47,659 nt of DNA, taken from positions 1-47,659 of the forward strand of contig JAKPFY010000210.1 in assembly GCA_029551185.1 (NCBI GenBank). The letters run 5' to 3'. The stretch is from Bacillota bacterium (GTDB taxonomy: Bacteria > Bacillota > SHA-98 > UBA4971). The translations under genes were made by a program, and so were the position numbers. The notes under the pieces are model-generated. The model did no database searches, was not told where the DNA came from, and was given only the letters and a program-made list of their open reading frames with translations. Shown one piece after another: positions 1 to 7,444 of this stretch (positions within the stretch are counted from its first letter, which is position 1; every line of letters begins with the position of its first letter).

Positions 1-47
1 AAGCCGGCGATGTTCGATGCAATACGAGTAATATCCGCCTGTGCCAT
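1..47 (-). CDS. hag: Flagellin, N-terminal fragment (cut by window edge)
   Basis: Only the first 15 codons are in the window, reading MAQADITRIASNIAG. The pattern of a polar start followed by TRIxSNIAxL is the D0 helix of bacterial flagellins. The ATG at 47 follows an excellent ribosome binding site, AAGGAGGT at 63-56, with an 8-nt gap. The fliW-csrA pair just upstream is the usual neighbour of hag. The leader has a sigma-28 promoter and CsrA-type sites, both typical of flagellin. The remaining alternative is a FlgL-like paralogue, which is less likely because flgL is already present at 7.4-8.4 kb. Only the N-terminus is visible, so length and type cannot be judged. Confidence 0.8.
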   Translation of the reverse strand, partial: MAQADITRIASNIAG

Positions 48-55
48 TTTCTTTT

Positions 56-108
56 ACCTCCTTGTAGTTTCCCTGCTTACCGCAGGATGAGGATCCTTCC
101 TCATGCTG
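56..108 (-). promoter_or_regulatory. CsrA-binding sites in the hag leader
   Basis: Two sites resemble the BS1/BS2 arrangement of the Bacillus subtilis hag leader. The upstream site is a hairpin with a 6-bp stem ATGAGG/CCTCAT (104-99 with 92-87) that presents AAGGAT as a hexaloop. Three more pairs follow beyond a C-C mismatch (108-106 with 85-83). The downstream site, CTACAAGGAGGT at 67-56, contains the Shine-Dalgarno sequence and matches the CsrA consensus RUACARGGAUGU closely. A small CCTGC/GCAGG hairpin (86-82 with 76-72) lies between them. Other GGA motifs occur in the leader. Binding is inferred. Confidence 0.72.
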
Positions 109-250
109 TGCTTGCTATTTGCGGGGTACAGCTTGCCCGCATGTGGTTAGATTGTCCCTACCTTTGTCTGTAACCTCTGCATTCACCCTACCAGAATCGA
201 AAACACCCCCTTATCCAAGATAGTGGACACAATTGCCCTTTCACATAATT

Positions 251-277
251 ATATCGGCAAGTATGAAAGGAAATTTA
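251..277 (-). promoter_or_regulatory. Sigma-28 (SigD/FliA) promoter of hag
   Basis: On the minus strand the -35 element TAAA (277-274) and the -10 element GCCGATAT (258-251) are separated by exactly 15 nt. This is a perfect match to the flagellar sigma-28 consensus. It predicts a transcript start near 244 and a leader of about 197 nt before the flagellin ATG at 47. FlgM, the anti-sigma-28 factor, is encoded in the same window. Confidence 0.92.
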
Positions 278-333
278 GCGCTTGGAGGGATGACTCTGCA
301 CAGGAATACCGTGTGTTTCTTGGCAGGAATTAC

Positions 334-360
334 TCAGGTTTTGGCGAAGTTTGCCGATAC
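334..360 (+). promoter_or_regulatory. Possible sigma-28 promoter of cheW
   Basis: GCCGATAC at 353-360 matches seven of eight bases of the sigma-28 -10 element. Fifteen bases upstream lies TCAG (334-337), a poor match to TAAA. The predicted transcript start is about 50 nt before the cheW ATG. This promoter would be divergent from that of hag. The weak -35 keeps confidence low. Confidence 0.4.
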
Positions 361-418
361 TTGAGTATAGCGCCATTGGATCTACTTAACACTGTTTCGG
401 AAAAGAGGGGAGAAATAG

Positions 419-880
419 ATGTCTGCAACTGTCGATATCGGTGTACGCCGGGGAACGGAATCTGTTCAGGTAGTCGTATTTCAGATGGGCAAGGAGCTTT
501 TTGCGGTCAGTATCAGCGATGTGTGGGAAATCGTACGCATGCAACCTATTACACCTGTACCAGGTGCGCCTCACTTCGTTGAAGGTGTTGTTAATCTACG
601 AGGGCAGATAATTCCGGTAATTAACTTGGCGAAGCGCCTGGAGCTTGAGCCAAAGCCTGTAACATCGGCAACTCGTATTGTAGTCGCTCAGGTAGGCGCT
701 GATACTATAGGAATGATAGTCGATGCAGTTCAAAAGGTAACACATATACCTACAGAAGATATAGAATCGCCTGAGGGGATTGCACTTGAAGGGGAAAACC
801 TTACATATGTGGGAGGTATCGCTAAGGTAGACGGCGGATTGATAACCCTTATTGATCTTGAGGAAGTTCTTTCTCTTTAA
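419..880 (+). CDS. cheW: Chemotaxis coupling protein CheW
   Basis: This is a 153-residue single-domain CheW protein, the adaptor that couples the kinase CheA to chemoreceptors in the polar array. Family marks include the segment VFQMGKELFAVSISDVWEIV near residues 20-40, then VPGAPHFVEGVVNLRGQIIPVINL near 57-80, the most conserved part of CheW. The C-terminal third has the expected alternating strands. A ribosome binding site (GAGGGGAG) lies just upstream of the ATG. The gene runs against all other flagellar and chemotaxis genes here. Its last 32 bases overlap the 3' end of csrA in a tail-to-tail fashion. It is separated from cheA by more than 4 kb and has its own upstream region shared with hag. 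Confidence 0.95.
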   Translation: MSATVDIGVRRGTESVQVVVFQMGKELFAVSISDVWEIVRMQPITPVPGAPHFVEGVVNLRGQIIPVINLAKRLELEPKPVTSATRIVVAQVGADTIGMIVDAVQKVTHIPTEDIESPEGIALEGENLTYVGGIAKVDGGLITLIDLEEVLSL

Positions 881-1112
881 GCCAAGCCTTGGAAAGAGCG
901 CTAAGATCACCGGCCGTAACAACTGACGCTGCCTGGTTTTCTCGTTTTATCTCTTCATATATTTCCTCACGGAATATCTTATACTTGGCAGGAGCAGTGA
1001 TGCCGAGTGTTACGTAAGGTCTGCCTGATCTTGTGCTTACAGAAACAACTGTCACTTTGATATCGTCATTGATGACGATGCTTTCACCGCTGCGTCGAGT
1101 TAGTACCAGCAC
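849..1112 (-). CDS. csrA: Carbon storage regulator CsrA
   Basis: CsrA is a small dimeric RNA-binding protein that blocks translation by covering GGA motifs near ribosome binding sites. In many flagellated bacteria its main target is hag mRNA. The protein begins MLVLTRRSGESIVI, the invariant CsrA N-terminus. For that reason the GTG at 1112 is chosen over an upstream in-frame start at 1178 that would add 22 unrelated residues. The conserved GITAP segment and the IFREEIYEEI helix are present. At 87 residues it is slightly longer than most, with an acidic, lysine-containing tail. The start overlaps the end of fliW by 29 nt, suggesting translational coupling. Its 3' end overlaps cheW on the other strand. 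Confidence 0.95.
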   Translation of the reverse strand: MLVLTRRSGESIVINDDIKVTVVSVSTRSGRPYVTLGITAPAKYKIFREEIYEEIKRENQAASVVTAGDLSALSKAWLKEKELPQDQ

Positions 1113-1515
1113 CTGATACCCCAGCCTTTCTATTGCGGACACACTCCGGGAAAAGATGAGCCTTAAGAGGGTAATCACCGTCTCTTAGCAGCACTTGTTT
1201 CATCCGCCCTGATTCTTCACATACCACTATCGGAGCAAAGCAGTTTCCAGTCGCCCATAGAGGGTCGCAGGGCACAGTGACAATTACGAGCAATCTCGTT
1301 TCAGACACCGAATCTACCCCAATAGCTTCCAAATCTTCACGAGGTATTTCCGGCAGGTAGTCTTCCCAAAACAATCCGGGTTCAGCCACGATAAAACGGA
1401 GGTCGGCATCTACAGCCTCAAGCCACATAAATGGGCCGGGCTCTTCCGCCTCAACCAGCCGGTAATTGTGTATGTTTTCAAACCCCAGTAACCCTTCAAT
1501 ACAGATGAATTCCAT
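1084..1515 (-). CDS. fliW: Flagellar assembly factor FliW
   Basis: FliW binds CsrA and free flagellin. When flagellin is secreted, FliW is released and sequesters CsrA, which restores hag translation. The GLLGFE, FMWLEAVD and FIVAEP segments and the LLVIVTVPxxxxxATGNxFAPIVV core match the family. ATG 1515 has a GGGCGGAG ribosome binding site 4 nt upstream. An alternative TTG at 1554 would add 13 residues that do not look like FliW and would overlap the stop codon of the upstream gene. With the ATG start the protein (143 residues) lacks the usual first beta-strand of about 15-17 residues. It has about 20 extra residues at the C-terminus, where it overlaps csrA. Confidence 0.88.
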   Translation of the reverse strand: MEFICIEGLLGFENIHNYRLVEAEEPGPFMWLEAVDADLRFIVAEPGLFWEDYLPEIPREDLEAIGVDSVSETRLLVIVTVPCDPLWATGNCFAPIVVCEESGRMKQVLLRDGDYPLKAHLFPECVRNRKAGVSGAGTNSTQR

Positions 1516-1550
1516 TATACTCCGCCCCTTGCGCCGATTTACGCTAAGAG

Positions 1551-2456
1551 TCAAACAATACCTACAATAAGTCTGGTTTGATGTTCAGGTTGACAGAGGT
1601 CAATTTCTTCGGAAGTCTCTATTAAAGAGTCACCTTCTTTTTTTACTACTCGCACTGTTGGCCTGGTAAGAAGTCCTGCTGAAATTCGTGATACAACAGC
1701 CAGCTCCCCTGTGGAAAGCCGTACTGTCGCCCCTTCCGGGAACGGGGTAACACATGAAAGCATTACCCTGACTACATCCTTATCCAGTTCAAACCCGGCA
1801 AGGCTCATCATGTACTCCACTGCCTCCGCCGGACTTATCGTTTTGTATAGATATGATTTGTGAAGAAGGGAGCTGTAAACATCTGCGCACGCAACTATCC
1901 GCGAATATAAGTGTATGTCAGAACCTCGGAAACCCCTGGGAAACCCGGTGCCGTCCATCCGTTCGTGATGCTGAGAGACTATCGCTTTGACAAACGCGGA
2001 TATCCTTGGGTGTTGCCTGAGCACCTTAACGCCTAGCTCAGGGTGGGAACGGTACCGTAAGATATCATCTTCGGAAAGACCTTCCCCTTCTATATGGGTT
2101 GGGGGAATATTGATCAAGGCCATTCCAATATCATGGAGAAAGGCACCTACACCAATATCGCTGATACGGTTAACATTCTCCATACACATAGCAGCAGCTA
2201 TTGAAAAAACAGCTACATCATATGGGTGCGCATATTCATATTCATCCATTGTTGAAATGAGGGTCCAAGATACAAGAGGCTCAGGGAGGGCTTCAATATC
2301 TTCACGTATCCCCCGGACAATTTCCAGCAAATCCTCGTACGGAGGTTCAACCGTAGGCGCCGCGACCCGTCTTAACTCATCTGTCAGATCCATCATTAAT
2401 CTAAAGGCGCGGTCACGTATGGCTCCGGAAACAGCCCCTTTGGGTTCGCTCGTCAA
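1551..2456 (-). CDS. HD-GYP domain protein (probable c-di-GMP phosphodiesterase)
   Basis: The central region carries the HD-GYP signature: HPYD, then LHDIG, a metal-binding histidine in SHPELG, then HHERMDGTGFPRG and the ACADVYSSLL helix. HD-GYP enzymes hydrolyse cyclic di-GMP to pGpG or GMP. The N-terminal 90 residues are helical with no recognised sensory domain, and there is no signal peptide. The C-terminal part, about 70 residues, is rich in strands and often follows HD-GYP domains. The start is taken at TTG 2456 because GAGGTGAT lies 7 nt upstream. A GTG at 2483 is open in frame but has no ribosome binding site. The gene sits between cheR and fliW, so the enzyme may adjust c-di-GMP in step with motility. 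Catalysis is inferred from the motifs. Confidence 0.85.
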   Translation of the reverse strand: MTSEPKGAVSGAIRDRAFRLMMDLTDELRRVAAPTVEPPYEDLLEIVRGIREDIEALPEPLVSWTLISTMDEYEYAHPYDVAVFSIAAAMCMENVNRISDIGVGAFLHDIGMALINIPPTHIEGEGLSEDDILRYRSHPELGVKVLRQHPRISAFVKAIVSQHHERMDGTGFPRGFRGSDIHLYSRIVACADVYSSLLHKSYLYKTISPAEAVEYMMSLAGFELDKDVVRVMLSCVTPFPEGATVRLSTGELAVVSRISAGLLTRPTVRVVKKEGDSLIETSEEIDLCQPEHQTRLIVGIV

Positions 2457-2490
2457 TAATATCACCTCATAGAAATACTTCACTTATGAA

Positions 2491-3300
2491 TTACACTTTG
2501 CGATAAAAAAACGGAAGAATCAACTGAAAACCATAAAGAGGTGCTGACATCAGAGTCTCAGTTCCCCCGATAAAGAGAACTCCTCCGGGAGAAAGGCTTT
2601 CATAAAACCCCTTAAAAACCTTGGATTTAGCCTCTTCCGTAAAGTAAATCATAACATTTCTGCAAACGATAAGATCAAAGTCTGTGTCGTATGGGTCAGA
2701 CAGTAAATTATGTGCTTTGTACTCTACCATCTGCCTGACAGAAGGGCACAATATAAACCTGTCTTCCTGTTTAATAAAGTATTTCGACAGAAGAGACGGC
2801 TTCACCTCCTTGACGTCATCTTCAGTATATACGCCGTCTTCCGCAATCTGAAGCACCGTCTTATTAACGTCAGTACCCAAGATATAATGCCTTGTTAAAG
2901 GAGTCAGCTCTTTCAGGATTATGGCAATACTATACGGCTCCTGCCCTGCTGAACACCCGGCTGACCATATTCTCAGAGTCTTGCGGGTCGCAAGCAGTTC
3001 CGGCAATATTTTAGTTTGTAAGTCATTAAATCTCTCAACGTTTCGAAAAAAATTAGAAACATTGATTGTCAGAAAATCCACAAGTTCATTTAACATTGCA
3101 GAGTCTTTCTGGAGAGTTCTCCAGTATTCATTTAGGCTTGTATGCCCGGACTTGGCTAAAGCAGCGCTCAAACGACGCTGAACTTGTTTCTCCTTATAAC
3201 ACGAAAGGTCGAGCCCACTGGCTTCCATAAGTCTGTCTTGAAACACTTTGAATTCCATATCTTCCACGTTTTGCACGTTTCTTGCAGCTCCTGATCGCAT
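2491..3300 (-). CDS. cheR: Chemotaxis protein methyltransferase CheR
   Basis: CheR methylates glutamate side chains of chemoreceptors with S-adenosylmethionine, working against CheB in adaptation. The N-terminal helical domain (about residues 10-75) is followed by the SAM-binding domain with WSAGCSAGQEPYSIAI, the family's GxxxGxEPYS motif, and LIVCRNVMIYF. The C-terminus ends in GGTETL and a short hydrophobic tail. The start is uncertain: ATG 3300 is used. TTG 3318 would overlap cheB by 17 nt, and ATG 3258 would start just before the conserved helix. The gene follows cheB with no gap, as a translationally linked adaptation pair. Confidence 0.95.
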   Translation of the reverse strand: MRSGAARNVQNVEDMEFKVFQDRLMEASGLDLSCYKEKQVQRRLSAALAKSGHTSLNEYWRTLQKDSAMLNELVDFLTINVSNFFRNVERFNDLQTKILPELLATRKTLRIWSAGCSAGQEPYSIAIILKELTPLTRHYILGTDVNKTVLQIAEDGVYTEDDVKEVKPSLLSKYFIKQEDRFILCPSVRQMVEYKAHNLLSDPYDTDFDLIVCRNVMIYFTEEAKSKVFKGFYESLSPGGVLFIGGTETLMSAPLYGFQLILPFFYRKV

Positions 3301-3301
3301 A

Positions 3302-4375
3302 TTATTTAATTTCGTCAATACTTCTTATAATGGCTTCCCCTACTTCATCGAGGGGCACTATCACATCTGCCAGTCCTCTTTCAATTACAGCCTTAGGCAT
3401 TCCGTAAATAACACATGTGGACTCATGCTCTGCTATGGTCTTGCCTCCTGAAGCCTTAATTGCGGCCATGCCTTCGGCTCCGTCTCTACCCATCCCGGTG
3501 AGCACTACACCAATTAGCTTATTGCCATAGACGTCTGCCGCTGACTCCATGGTATTGTCAATAGCAGGCCTCACACCGTTCCGCGGTGGAGCACCGGAAA
3601 GACGCACCTTCCCATTTGCTTTAACAACCATATGGTATCCGCCCGGTGCAACAAGAGCCTTGCCCTTTTCAATCCCATCGCCTTCATCAGCTTCTTTAAC
3701 CTCAATTTGGCATGCATTATTAAGCCTTTTTGCAAGCGACTTTGTAAATCCTGCAGGCATATGCTGAACAACAAGGAGCCCTGCGGGAATATCCGCAGGC
3801 AGAACCGGAAGGACCCTGCTAAGAGCTGACGGCCCCCCTGTGGATGTGCCTATTACCACTACAGCGTTACCATGTTCCCATCTGCGGGGCGGAGATTCCC
3901 CGAGCGTTTTCAACTGACTGAGGTTCATTACAGTCTTTTCAGACTGATATCGGGCCTTCTGCGGCCGCAGCCTGGCTTTTGCTGCCAGTTTGACTTTTTT
4001 TATAAGCATATCGCGGATCTCATCTACACTCAATACAATAGAACCTGACGGTTTAGGCACAAATTCTACAGCGCCTATTTCCAAAGCCTCAAGAGTAATA
4101 TCAGCGCCTTCCTGTGTCAACGCACTTAACATAACAACAGGAGTAGGAATTTCTCTCATTATGATCTTCAAGGCTTCCAGGCCGTCCATTACAGGCATCT
4201 CAACATCCAATGTTATGACATCCGGTTTCAGGCTTCGGGCTTTCTCAACTCCTATCGCGCCGTTTCTTGCTACATCCACAACTGTTATGTCCGGATCCGC
4301 ATTTAGCATATCCGAGATTATTTTCCTCGTAAAAGCGGAATCATCAACAACTAACACCCTAATAGGACTTGACAC
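3302..4375 (-). CDS. cheB: Protein-glutamate methylesterase/deamidase CheB
   Basis: CheB removes receptor methyl groups and deamidates receptor glutamines once phosphorylated by CheA. Residues 1-125 form a receiver domain with the acidic pair D11-D12 and phospho-acceptor D57 in TLDVEMPVMDG. Residues from about 165 form the esterase domain with S178 in GTSTGGPSAL, H205 in QHMPAGFT and D298 in TGMGRDGAEG, the expected catalytic triad. The linker is lysine/arginine-rich. It starts at GTG 4375, 18 nt after the cheY stop. Full-length at 357 residues. Confidence 0.97.
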   Translation of the reverse strand: MSSPIRVLVVDDSAFTRKIISDMLNADPDITVVDVARNGAIGVEKARSLKPDVITLDVEMPVMDGLEALKIIMREIPTPVVMLSALTQEGADITLEALEIGAVEFVPKPSGSIVLSVDEIRDMLIKKVKLAAKARLRPQKARYQSEKTVMNLSQLKTLGESPPRRWEHGNAVVVIGTSTGGPSALSRVLPVLPADIPAGLLVVQHMPAGFTKSLAKRLNNACQIEVKEADEGDGIEKGKALVAPGGYHMVVKANGKVRLSGAPPRNGVRPAIDNTMESAADVYGNKLIGVVLTGMGRDGAEGMAAIKASGGKTIAEHESTCVIYGMPKAVIERGLADVIVPLDEVGEAIIRSIDEIK

Positions 4376-4393
4376 CTACATAAACCCCTTACA

Positions 4394-4753
4394 CTATTTT
4401 TCTACAAGCCTCTTTACGGATGCCAGGACTTTCTCCGGATCAAGAGGTTTCAGCAAATAGTCATTTGCTCCTGCCTTTATCGCCTCAAGCACAAGGGATT
4501 GCTGCCCTACAGCAGTGCACATTACCACCTTCGCTTTAGGATCTATGCGTTTGATTTCCTTAAGCGCAGCTATTCCATCCATTACAGGCATGGTAATATC
4601 CAAGAGGACTATGTCAGGGGAGATTTCGCAGAATTTCAGGACAGCCTCTTTGCCGTCCTGAGCTTCTTCAACTTCATATCCGTTTTCCTCCAGCAGTTTT
4701 CGTGTTCTTAACCTAATGAAAGCAGCGTCATCAACCACAAGCGCAAGAGGCAC
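4394..4753 (-). CDS. cheY: Chemotaxis response regulator CheY
   Basis: A 119-residue single receiver domain, the diffusible signal that links CheA to the flagellar motor switch. Key residues are D8 and D9, phospho-acceptor D52 in VLLDITMPVMDG, T80 and K102 in LLKPLD. All are in the usual CheY positions. No output domain is attached. The start GTG 4753 follows a G6 ribosome binding tract (4767-4762) with an 8-nt gap. It lies 2 nt beyond the cheC stop, so the two are probably co-translated. This pairs the phosphatase CheC with its substrate. Confidence 0.95.
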   Translation of the reverse strand: MPLALVVDDAAFIRLRTRKLLEENGYEVEEAQDGKEAVLKFCEISPDIVLLDITMPVMDGIAALKEIKRIDPKAKVVMCTAVGQQSLVLEAIKAGANDYLLKPLDPEKVLASVKRLVEK

Positions 4754-4755
4754 TC

Positions 4756-5403
4756 TTATATCCCCCCATTCAATTCCTTGCCGCTCTTCTTAAGCGCCGC
4801 AAGAATGGTCGCCAGTGACTCATGAGTAGGAAGGATGAAAAACATGGCGTCAACGCTTTCAGCGCTATAGGAAAGCACGGTCTGAGCGACAAATGCCCGA
4901 CTACAATCCGATTGACCTGAGCCACGGAGAACCCCCTGGAGTTCCCGGGTCACAAGAGCAGAACCGTTTAACACAGGAGGACTGGGCATAGCTTTAAGTC
5001 CCGTAGCCTCAGCTAAGTAGTTCAGGAAAAACGAGCCTGCAAGGTTCCCGATTTCGCAAAGAGCGGATCCGCCAATCTCCGTAAGGTGTGAACTTGAACC
5101 GCACTCGTTGCCTAAAAGCAAGTCAATGACATAGTAAGCGCTGGCAGGAGGAAAGAATAACGCTACACAGCCTTCAATATCCCCTGACATCCCTACCTGA
5201 ACCCCAATGGAGGGTTCATCTATGTCATATGTACGTATTTTGGAAATCTCATTCCACGATATCAATAAAACTTCAGGAACACTCATACTGATTCTCTGCC
5301 CTATCATATCAGACACAACTTGCGCGACACTTTCCATGCCTTTTGCGAGTATAGCTTTTAGAAGATTAAGCTCATTATCTGTGTAATCAACGCTACGTTG
5401 GAT
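4756..5403 (-). CDS. cheC: CheC-family CheY-P phosphatase, probably started at ATC
   Basis: CheC proteins dephosphorylate CheY-P and, in some lineages, bind the receptor deamidase CheD. The phosphatase signature ExxN followed by a proline about 22 residues later is present once, in LCEIGNLAG and KAMPSPP. The first of the two usual sites, near the N-terminus, has no ExxN. The first canonical start is ATG 5337, giving 193 residues. Homology continues upstream, however: the in-frame codons read ELNLLKAILAKG directly before it, which aligns with the first CheC helix. No ATG, GTG or TTG exists in that stretch. A G6 tract (5416-5411) lies 7 nt before ATC 5403, the same spacing as neighbouring genes. 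The given coordinates assume that ATC; otherwise use 5337. Confidence 0.8.
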   Translation of the reverse strand: MQRSVDYTDNELNLLKAILAKGMESVAQVVSDMIGQRISMSVPEVLLISWNEISKIRTYDIDEPSIGVQVGMSGDIEGCVALFFPPASAYYVIDLLLGNECGSSSHLTEIGGSALCEIGNLAGSFFLNYLAEATGLKAMPSPPVLNGSALVTRELQGVLRGSGQSDCSRAFVAQTVLSYSAESVDAMFFILPTHESLATILAALKKSGKELNGGI

Positions 5404-5432
5404 AACCGCTCCCCCCTTAGACGCCGCCTTTC

Positions 5433-7433
5433 TTATGACCTGCTACGTCCTGCTGTTTTCTCAATAACCCTGGCTATGTCAAGGATAAGAGCGATTCTGC
5501 CGTCGCCAAGAACGGAAGCTCCCAGAAAGCCGGTAACCCACCTTGACAACACGCCCAGACTCTTAATGACTATTTCCTGCTCACCTAAGAGTGAATCTAC
5601 AACAATACCGACCCGCGAATCTTCATATTTCACAACGACCATTACCAGGTCGTCCTTGTTGTTTCTCTCAATATCGGTATTCCCTTGCGCAAATTCGTTT
5701 AGGTTGAATATTGGGAGAACCCGTCCCCTGAGGACAATGACTTCGCCTGTGCCTACAGACTTCACATTCGCCACAGGCACCTGAGCCACTTCCACAACTC
5801 CTGAAAGAGGAATCGCAAACCTCTGCCCGGACGCAGTCACAAGTAGCGCTCTGAAAACAGCAAGAGTCAAGGGAACTGAGATTGTGAAAGCGGTTCCCTC
5901 TCCCAGGCTTGTCTTTACCCTTACTGTGCCTCCGAGTTTCACTATGTTCGAGCGCACAATGTCAAGGCCTACACCCCTGCCTGAAACATCATCAGCTTCA
6001 ATTTCAGTGGAAAATCCCGGCTGGAAAAGGAGATCAATGGCTTCTTCTTCTGATAACGAAGCAGCCATATCGTCTGTGATAAACCCGCGTCTTACAGCTG
6101 ACTCCCGTACTCGTTTTGGGTCAATCCCTCTTCCGTCGTCCTCTACAGTAATGATCACCCGATCCTCTGCATATCCTGCAGCAAGACGAACCCGTCCGGT
6201 TGCAGGCTTATCTGCTTTAAGACGGTCTTCAGCGGATTCAATTCCATGCCCCACGGAATTTCTCAAAAGATGTATAATAGGATCCGCCACTTCATCAATT
6301 AAGGCCCTATCGAGCTCCGTATCTTCTCCTTCAACGATAAACTCTACCTGTTTACCGAGTTTTGAGGATATGTCCCTTACCATCCTGGGGAATCTCCTAA
6401 ACAAGTGGGCAAGCGGAGTCATCCTGGCTTTCATGACTTCTTCCTGAAGCTCAGTGGAGAGTCTGCTCATCTGCGCGATAACCTGCTCAAGCCCTTGAAC
6501 GAGCTCCAGTTCGAACATGTTGGTCTGACTGAGCCTACGCTGCATCTCAACAAGTCTTGCTTGCTCAATTGTCATCTCGGAAGCGATTCGGACAAGCCTG
6601 TCAAAAGCCGCTATGTCCACGCGGATAGCATGATCACTCACTTTCCCCAGTATCTTTCGGGAATCGCCCGGAGACGAACTGTCGTCTTCGTATTCTACAT
6701 CAGGCAAGTATGTTGTTGAGTCTTCCTTTAAACCAAGCTTTTCCATATCGCCGTCCGGTCGGCAATCGACGCTATCCACGTCAGGGACATCATTGATACC
6801 CCTCACAATGTCTTCTTTAGTTACAGTAGGGGCAGGATTAAAGGTCGCAAAGAAGTCGAAGCCTCTCATCTCCCCTTGTGTAACTTGGTCTGCTGACGGC
6901 TGAGACGCGACGACAGTCCCGAGTTCATCGAGAACCTGCAATACTTGAAGAGCCCTGACAGCAGGCATGGCAGTGTCTTCATAGAACTTGACGGAAATCC
7001 CGTAGAAAGGCGAAGTCGGAGACGCTTTGGCAGCTTTTGAAGTAGCGCTTTCAAGCCTTTCAAGATATGGCTTGATATCAACCTTCTCTCCTTGAAATCC
7101 CGGAGTTGTCTCAATTGCCAAATCCCTCAAAGCGTCTAATGTATCAAGGATGACATTGACCAAGCCTTGTTCCGGCAGGAGTTCACCGTCACGCAAGCGT
7201 GAAAACACATCCTCCATGGAATGAGCCAAGTCAGACATGCGGATATGCCCAATAGTACCGGCGGAACCCTTTACTGTATGGGCTATCCTAAACATATCCT
7301 GAAGCAGCTCAGAGTCTTCCCCCTCCTCCTCGAGTTTGATAATCTCCTCTTCGAGGACTTCCAGCATCTCTAAAGTCTCGTCCAAAAAGAGTTTTATATC
7401 TTCCTCGCTAAACGAATACTTGTCAGAAACCAC
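5433..7433 (-). CDS. cheA: Chemotaxis histidine kinase CheA
   Basis: CheA autophosphorylates under receptor control and passes phosphate to CheY and CheB. Domains in order: Hpt (residues 1-110) with phospho-accepting H52 in AHTVKGSAGT; a poorly conserved P2-like region (about 140-230); the dimerisation helices; an HATPase with HLLRNSVGHGIE (N box), DDGRGID (G1) and GRGVGLDIV (G2); and a C-terminal CheW-like domain from about residue 530 to the end. The length of 666 residues is normal. It starts at GTG 7433, 11 nt after the flgL stop, with a weak AGG ribosome binding site. It is part of the long leftward flagellar transcript. Confidence 0.97.
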   Translation of the reverse strand: MVSDKYSFSEEDIKLFLDETLEMLEVLEEEIIKLEEEGEDSELLQDMFRIAHTVKGSAGTIGHIRMSDLAHSMEDVFSRLRDGELLPEQGLVNVILDTLDALRDLAIETTPGFQGEKVDIKPYLERLESATSKAAKASPTSPFYGISVKFYEDTAMPAVRALQVLQVLDELGTVVASQPSADQVTQGEMRGFDFFATFNPAPTVTKEDIVRGINDVPDVDSVDCRPDGDMEKLGLKEDSTTYLPDVEYEDDSSSPGDSRKILGKVSDHAIRVDIAAFDRLVRIASEMTIEQARLVEMQRRLSQTNMFELELVQGLEQVIAQMSRLSTELQEEVMKARMTPLAHLFRRFPRMVRDISSKLGKQVEFIVEGEDTELDRALIDEVADPIIHLLRNSVGHGIESAEDRLKADKPATGRVRLAAGYAEDRVIITVEDDGRGIDPKRVRESAVRRGFITDDMAASLSEEEAIDLLFQPGFSTEIEADDVSGRGVGLDIVRSNIVKLGGTVRVKTSLGEGTAFTISVPLTLAVFRALLVTASGQRFAIPLSGVVEVAQVPVANVKSVGTGEVIVLRGRVLPIFNLNEFAQGNTDIERNNKDDLVMVVVKYEDSRVGIVVDSLLGEQEIVIKSLGVLSRWVTGFLGASVLGDGRIALILDIARVIEKTAGRSRS

Positions 7434-7444
7434 ATGACCTACTC

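Noticed and set aside
223-582. 119-residue rightward frame across the cheW start
   Set aside because: It covers the hag promoter and overlaps cheW in another frame. It lacks a ribosome binding site and the composition does not look like a protein.
3549-3829. Short frames opposite cheB and similar shadows opposite other genes
   Set aside because: They mirror strong coding frames, have no ribosome binding sites and no family match.
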